From assembly GCF_000246895.1 (NCBI RefSeq), contig NZ_BAEV01000010.1, positions 1 to 57,139 on the forward strand: a stretch of 57,139 bases of DNA, read 5' to 3'. A program made the translations under genes and the position numbers. The notes beneath the pieces are model-generated. The model was not told the DNA's origin. It was given only the letters and a program-made list of their open reading frames with translations, and made no database searches. The stretch is from Clostridium arbusti SL206 (GTDB lineage: Bacteria > Bacillota > Clostridia > Clostridiales > Clostridiaceae). Of the stretch, positions 53,896-57,139 are shown in pieces (within the stretch, counting starts at the first letter, position 1; the number at the start of each line of letters is the position of its first letter).

Positions 53896-54873
53896 ATGAA
53901 GAACATTATTATTATATTCACTGGCGGGACTATATCCATGAAAACAGATAAAAAAAGTAACTCTGCTGTACCCTCTTTATGTGGCGAAGATATACTAAAG
54001 TTAATTCCTGGTATGGATAGTATAGCAAATATTGATTGCATGGATTTCGGCATAATACCCGGTCCCCATATGACTCCAGAAAAAATGATGGAATTATCCA
54101 AAATAATAAGTGATAAATCTAAAGATTATGATGGTATAGTAGTTACTCATGGAACAGATTCCCTTGAGGAAACGGCCTATCTTATAGATCTTACTTATAA
54201 TAATTTAAAGCCTGTAGTTTTTGTAGGTTCAATGAGAAATAGTTCAGAACTAGGATGGGACGGCCCTTTAAATATTATAAATGCTGTTACTACATCTATC
54301 TCTGAAGATGCAAAAAACAGAGGTGTCTTAGTAGTAATGAATAACGAAATACATTGCGCTGCACAAGTTACTAAGACAAACACCTCCTCACTAGATACTT
54401 TTAAAAGTTTAGATTTTGGCCCTATAGGTTTTGTTGACAACAATAAAGTTTATTTTTATTTTAACTATACAAGGCATGAGCATATACCTACGAAAAAAAT
54501 TCAAAGCAATGTGGACCTTATAAAATGTGCCTGTGGTATGGATCATCGTCTCTTAAAATTCTGTGTAGATTCAGGAACAAATGGCATAGTAATTGAAGGT
54601 ATGGGCAGGGGGAATATTCCTCCGAAAATGCTTTCTGGAGTTGACTATGCACTGAGTAAAAATATACCTGTGATTTTAGTTTCTAGATGTATTTCTGGAA
54701 AAGTTTCTGATAATTATGGTTATGAAGGTGCTGGAAAAGACTTAACTAAAAGAGGAGTAATTCTTGGTGATAACCTTCCAGGTCAAAAGGCTAGAATTAA
54801 GTTAATGGTGACTCTCGGACTTACTGATGATTTATCTGAAATAAAGAAAATATTTGAAGAAAATTATTATTAA
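53896..54873 (+). CDS. L-asparaginase (type I-like)
   Basis: A 325-residue enzyme hydrolysing Asn to Asp and ammonia. Active-site motifs: FTGGTISMKTD (first Thr) and VVTHGTDSLEETAYL (second Thr-Asp), with Lys in GSMRNSSELGWDG-like context. No signal peptide, so cytosolic. Start at ATG 53896 with GAGGAG 7 bp upstream; an ATG at 53881 overlaps that site. Followed by a strong terminator. Confidence 0.92.
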   Translation: MKNIIIIFTGGTISMKTDKKSNSAVPSLCGEDILKLIPGMDSIANIDCMDFGIIPGPHMTPEKMMELSKIISDKSKDYDGIVVTHGTDSLEETAYLIDLTYNNLKPVVFVGSMRNSSELGWDGPLNIINAVTTSISEDAKNRGVLVVMNNEIHCAAQVTKTNTSSLDTFKSLDFGPIGFVDNNKVYFYFNYTRHEHIPTKKIQSNVDLIKCACGMDHRLLKFCVDSGTNGIVIEGMGRGNIPPKMLSGVDYALSKNIPVILVSRCISGKVSDNYGYEGAGKDLTKRGVILGDNLPGQKARIKLMVTLGLTDDLSEIKKIFEENYY

Positions 54874-54882
54874 TGTACTTAA

Positions 54883-54911
54883 CCCCACCCACAAGTGGAT
54901 GGGGGTTTTTA
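54883..54911 (+). terminator. Terminator of the asparaginase gene
   Basis: CCCCACCCAC (54883-54892) and GTGGATGGGG (54895-54904) form a GC-rich stem followed by a T run. Confidence 0.88.
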
Positions 54912-54920
54912 ATTCTCCTC

Positions 54921-55679
54921 TTAAATCAACTGCTTTCGCTTATTAAAGAAATTACTATAACACATATAGCATGCTATAAATGAAGATATAGCTGTAGTTG
55001 AGAGAAGCATAAACATAACTATAATTTGATATTTAATAGCATTAACAGGTGAAGTACCAGCTAAAATAAGTCCAGTCATCATACCCGGCATTGATACAAT
55101 TCCTAATGTTTTTGTTGAATCTATTGTAGGCAGCATACCTGTCTTAATGGCATTTCTTATTATCTCTATAGAAGATGGTAAAATATCTGCTCCCAACGAA
55201 AGTTTTGTCTCAACTTCTTCACGTTTATTTTTAAAATCTGAACTCATCTGTTTAAAACATAATCCCAACGCCACCATTGCATTACTTATAATCATTCCAC
55301 TTACAGGTATTATTTGATAAGCCTCATATTTTATAGTTCCTGAAAATACAAGTATTGATAAAGTACTAATAGTTCCTACAGCTATTGAAATAAATGAGAT
55401 TACTAAAGCATTCTTAACCTTACCCCTTTTAGCAGCATTATATGCCGCATTAAAGGTCATAAAAACTAGTAAGAATGTGGTGAAAAGTGGATTCTTGAAT
55501 CCAAATATATAGTTAAGCACATAGCCAAGAGCAATCAACTGTATTATACCTCTGATTACACCTATAATTATTTCCTTTTCAAGTTTAAGCTTCTGAAAGT
55601 ATGAGAAAAAAATAGAAATTAGTACAAGTAATGAAGATATTAATATTGAAGAAATATTAATGTTTGTTCCAGTATTCAT
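54921..55679 (-). CDS. fetB: FetB-like ABC transporter permease (UPF0014)
   Basis: A 252-residue membrane protein with about seven helices. Family segments: VIRGIIQLIALGYVLNYIF, VSGMIISNAMVALGL and SMPGMMTGLILAGTSPVNAI. FetAB exports iron and helps oxidative-stress resistance in E. coli; function here is by homology. Overlaps the fetA stop by 4 bp. Confidence 0.88.
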   Translation of the reverse strand: MNTGTNINISSILISSLLVLISIFFSYFQKLKLEKEIIIGVIRGIIQLIALGYVLNYIFGFKNPLFTTFLLVFMTFNAAYNAAKRGKVKNALVISFISIAVGTISTLSILVFSGTIKYEAYQIIPVSGMIISNAMVALGLCFKQMSSDFKNKREEVETKLSLGADILPSSIEIIRNAIKTGMLPTIDSTKTLGIVSMPGMMTGLILAGTSPVNAIKYQIIVMFMLLSTTAISSFIACYMCYSNFFNKRKQLI

Positions 55680-56332
55680 CTTAAAACCTCCAAAGATGTT
55701 ATTTCACCCTTCTCCATAGATATTATTTTATTTGCATATTTTTTACTCTGATCAAGATTATGAGTTATCCATAAAATAGTGATACCTTCTCTATTTAAGG
55801 ATTGAATTATATTTTCAACTATTAATGTATTGTCTACATCAAGTGCTGAGGTAACTTCATCTAACAGCAAAATTTCTGGTTTAAATAATAAAGTTCTAAT
55901 TAATGCTATCCTTTGTTTCTCTCCACCCGAAAGATTCTTTACCTTCTTATTTATAGAGCCCTTCTCGAGTCCAAAAATTGATAGAAGTTTGTCTACTCTT
56001 TTCAAATCAATCTTCGTATTTCGTATTGAATATGGAAATTTACAATTATCAATTACAGTATCCCCAAATAAATAAGGATTTTGAAAGCAATAAGCTATAT
56101 TTCTTCTCCATTCATTAGGACTATACTCCGTATAAGATTTATCTTTATAAAGTATACTACCCTCTGTTGGGCTTATAAGCTGAGAACACAATTTTAAAAA
56201 TGTACTCTTTCCGCTACCAGAAGGCCCTACTATCGAAATAAAATCTCCACGATTAATATTTATTGATATATCTTTTAATATGACTTTATTATCATTAGTA
56301 TACATAACATTTTTAAAGTCCAATAAAGGCAC
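55676..56332 (-). CDS. fetA: FetA-like ABC transporter ATPase
   Basis: A 218-residue ATPase: Walker A VGPSGSGKST, Q-loop FQNPYLF, signature NLSGGEKQR, Walker B ILLLDEVTSALD and His switch in WITHNLD. I place the start at GTG 56332 with AAGGTG 6 bp upstream. Middle gene of marR-fetA-fetB. Confidence 0.9.
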   Translation of the reverse strand: MPLLDFKNVMYTNDNKVILKDISININRGDFISIVGPSGSGKSTFLKLCSQLISPTEGSILYKDKSYTEYSPNEWRRNIAYCFQNPYLFGDTVIDNCKFPYSIRNTKIDLKRVDKLLSIFGLEKGSINKKVKNLSGGEKQRIALIRTLLFKPEILLLDEVTSALDVDNTLIVENIIQSLNREGITILWITHNLDQSKKYANKIISMEKGEITSLEVLR

Positions 56333-56346
56333 TATGAACACCTTCT

Positions 56347-56784
56347 CTAATTATTATTTTGTTTAAACAATTCTTCTTTATTTACATTGCTAATCAATTC
56401 AAATAGCAACTGTGTAAATACCATTTTTTTATCTTCTTCAAATGTATTAAATAGATTATGTGCAAATATTTTATCTTGATTAATATGATCCTGTATCACC
56501 TGACTGCCCTCTTCAGTTACAATAAGTTCAACAATCCTCCTATCTGTATTATTTCTAATTCTTTTGATATAATTTTTAGATTCTAATCTATCAATAATCC
56601 CTGTAGCCGTTGAAGCTGGTATATTATATTCCTTTGATATATCCTTAACTTTTAACTTCTTGCCAAAATATATTCTTTCTAAAATATACATGTCCTGTGG
56701 CTGAATATTTGATGTTTCAAATTGATACAGATTTTTATATTGTAAAATTTCTATCAATTTATGCAATAAAATATTTTCATCCAA
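56347..56784 (-). CDS. MarR-family regulator
   Basis: A 145-residue winged-helix protein with KVKDISKEYNIPASTATGII (recognition helix) and the wing RIRNNTDRRIVELIVTEEG, a typical MarR DR motif. TTG start with GGGGGGAG 6 bp upstream. It heads an operon with fetAB and probably represses it. Confidence 0.9.
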   Translation of the reverse strand: MDENILLHKLIEILQYKNLYQFETSNIQPQDMYILERIYFGKKLKVKDISKEYNIPASTATGIIDRLESKNYIKRIRNNTDRRIVELIVTEEGSQVIQDHINQDKIFAHNLFNTFEEDKKMVFTQLLFELISNVNKEELFKQNNN

Positions 56785-57043
56785 GACAATCTCCCCCCTT
56801 TAAATTATATTGTTAAAAAAAACATATAATATCTACTTTTCATTATTACATATGACTATAAGGAAATATTATCTTTCATCAATTTATCAAAAGTTCATTC
56901 TTGTTAAGTAATTTACGCTATACGTTTATTACGAGTTACGTATATTATAATACTTATTGTAATATAATACAATAAAGATTTCTATTTCTTAATTTTTTAT
57001 TGAATTAAACAGTATTTCCAGATTTTATTTACGAAATAAAATA

Positions 57044-57065
57044 GATGTAGTCATAAGACTACACC
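57044..57065 (-). terminator. Probable terminator of a gene beyond the right edge
   Basis: TGTAGTC (57046-57052) pairs with GACTACA (57057-57063) and a T-rich tract follows on the minus strand. The rest of 56785-57139 is AT-rich intergenic DNA in which I see no gene. Confidence 0.5.
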
Positions 57066-57139
57066 CATTTAAATGAGACAGTTACAGAAAACGCATTTAT
57101 ATTATTAGCACATATGCAAAATATATTCACTGTCAATTA

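Noticed and set aside
57061-57136. A short open frame at the right edge on the minus strand
   Set aside because: It is only 25 codons, preceded by a stop, with no ribosome binding site, and it runs into the terminator.
1-57139. CRISPR arrays, rRNA, tRNA genes, prophage or intact insertion sequences
   Set aside because: Looked for spaced direct repeats, conserved rRNA or tRNA segments, transposase or integrase proteins; none seen. A tRNA-specific scan was not possible by eye.

Overview
The window reads as a chromosomal segment of a low-GC, anaerobic Firmicute of the Clostridium sensu stricto type. The DNA is very AT-rich, housekeeping-like genes such as the iron alcohol dehydrogenase use AGA for nearly every arginine, ribosome binding sites are strong GGAGG types, and TTG/GTG starts are common. 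I cannot name the species.

The unusual content is an almost complete respiratory toolkit of a kind not expected in a classical fermentative Clostridium. Left to right: a TetR regulator, small genes, a methyltransferase and an NlpC/P60 cell-wall hydrolase (1-4500); a menaquinone operon menH-menB-menE-menC-menI-menA on the minus strand (4525-10322); an Fe-dependent alcohol dehydrogenase with an HxlR regulator (10697-12298); a Mn2+-type (yybP-ykoY) riboswitch in front of an unknown 56-residue ORF (12401-12835); a 603-residue HMA / DsbD-like / cupredoxin-like membrane protein (13044-14855); a minus-strand operon of about 12 kb encoding a Tat-exported [NiFe] uptake hydrogenase, all six Hyp factors, its endopeptidase, TatA with two TatC proteins, and a nickel permease (15084-26903); menF-menD (27935-30868); a two-component system (31011-33126); a prenyl synthase, DoxX, FixH/YtkA-like and polyferredoxin operon (33453-36831); a CAAX protease with menG (37117-38475); an 11-subunit complex I lacking NuoE, NuoF and NuoG (38624-48075); a second prenyl synthase (48516-49337); a second two-component system with a SHOCT protein (49476-51947); and a right flank of ordinary genes (metallopeptidase, C_GCAxxG_C_C protein, asparaginase, FetAB-type ABC exporter with MarR).

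The genes form a plausible electron-transfer system. MenF, D, H, C, E, B, I, A and G plus two polyprenyl synthase-like proteins would make menaquinone. The headless complex I could reduce it while pumping ions. The exported hydrogenase could feed it from H2. The polyferredoxin/FixH/DoxX membrane proteins could exchange electrons with it. No terminal reductase, cytochrome b or NADH-input module is visible here.

The most striking regulatory signal is a two-half-site direct repeat, CTTCATAA-N3-CTTCATAA, always 8 bp upstream of a -10 hexamer. It precedes the menH operon, menF-menD, the first two-component system, both prenyl synthase genes, nuo, a Met-rich secreted protein and the SHOCT gene. It looks like the binding box of an OmpR-type response regulator that coordinates the respiratory genes. 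The window also carries rearrangement scars: a hypD 5' relic after hypC, a menD 3' scar in front of menH, a duplicated menH promoter upstream of the hydrogenase operon, a frameshifted response-regulator fragment, and three hairpin elements lying between genes of operons.
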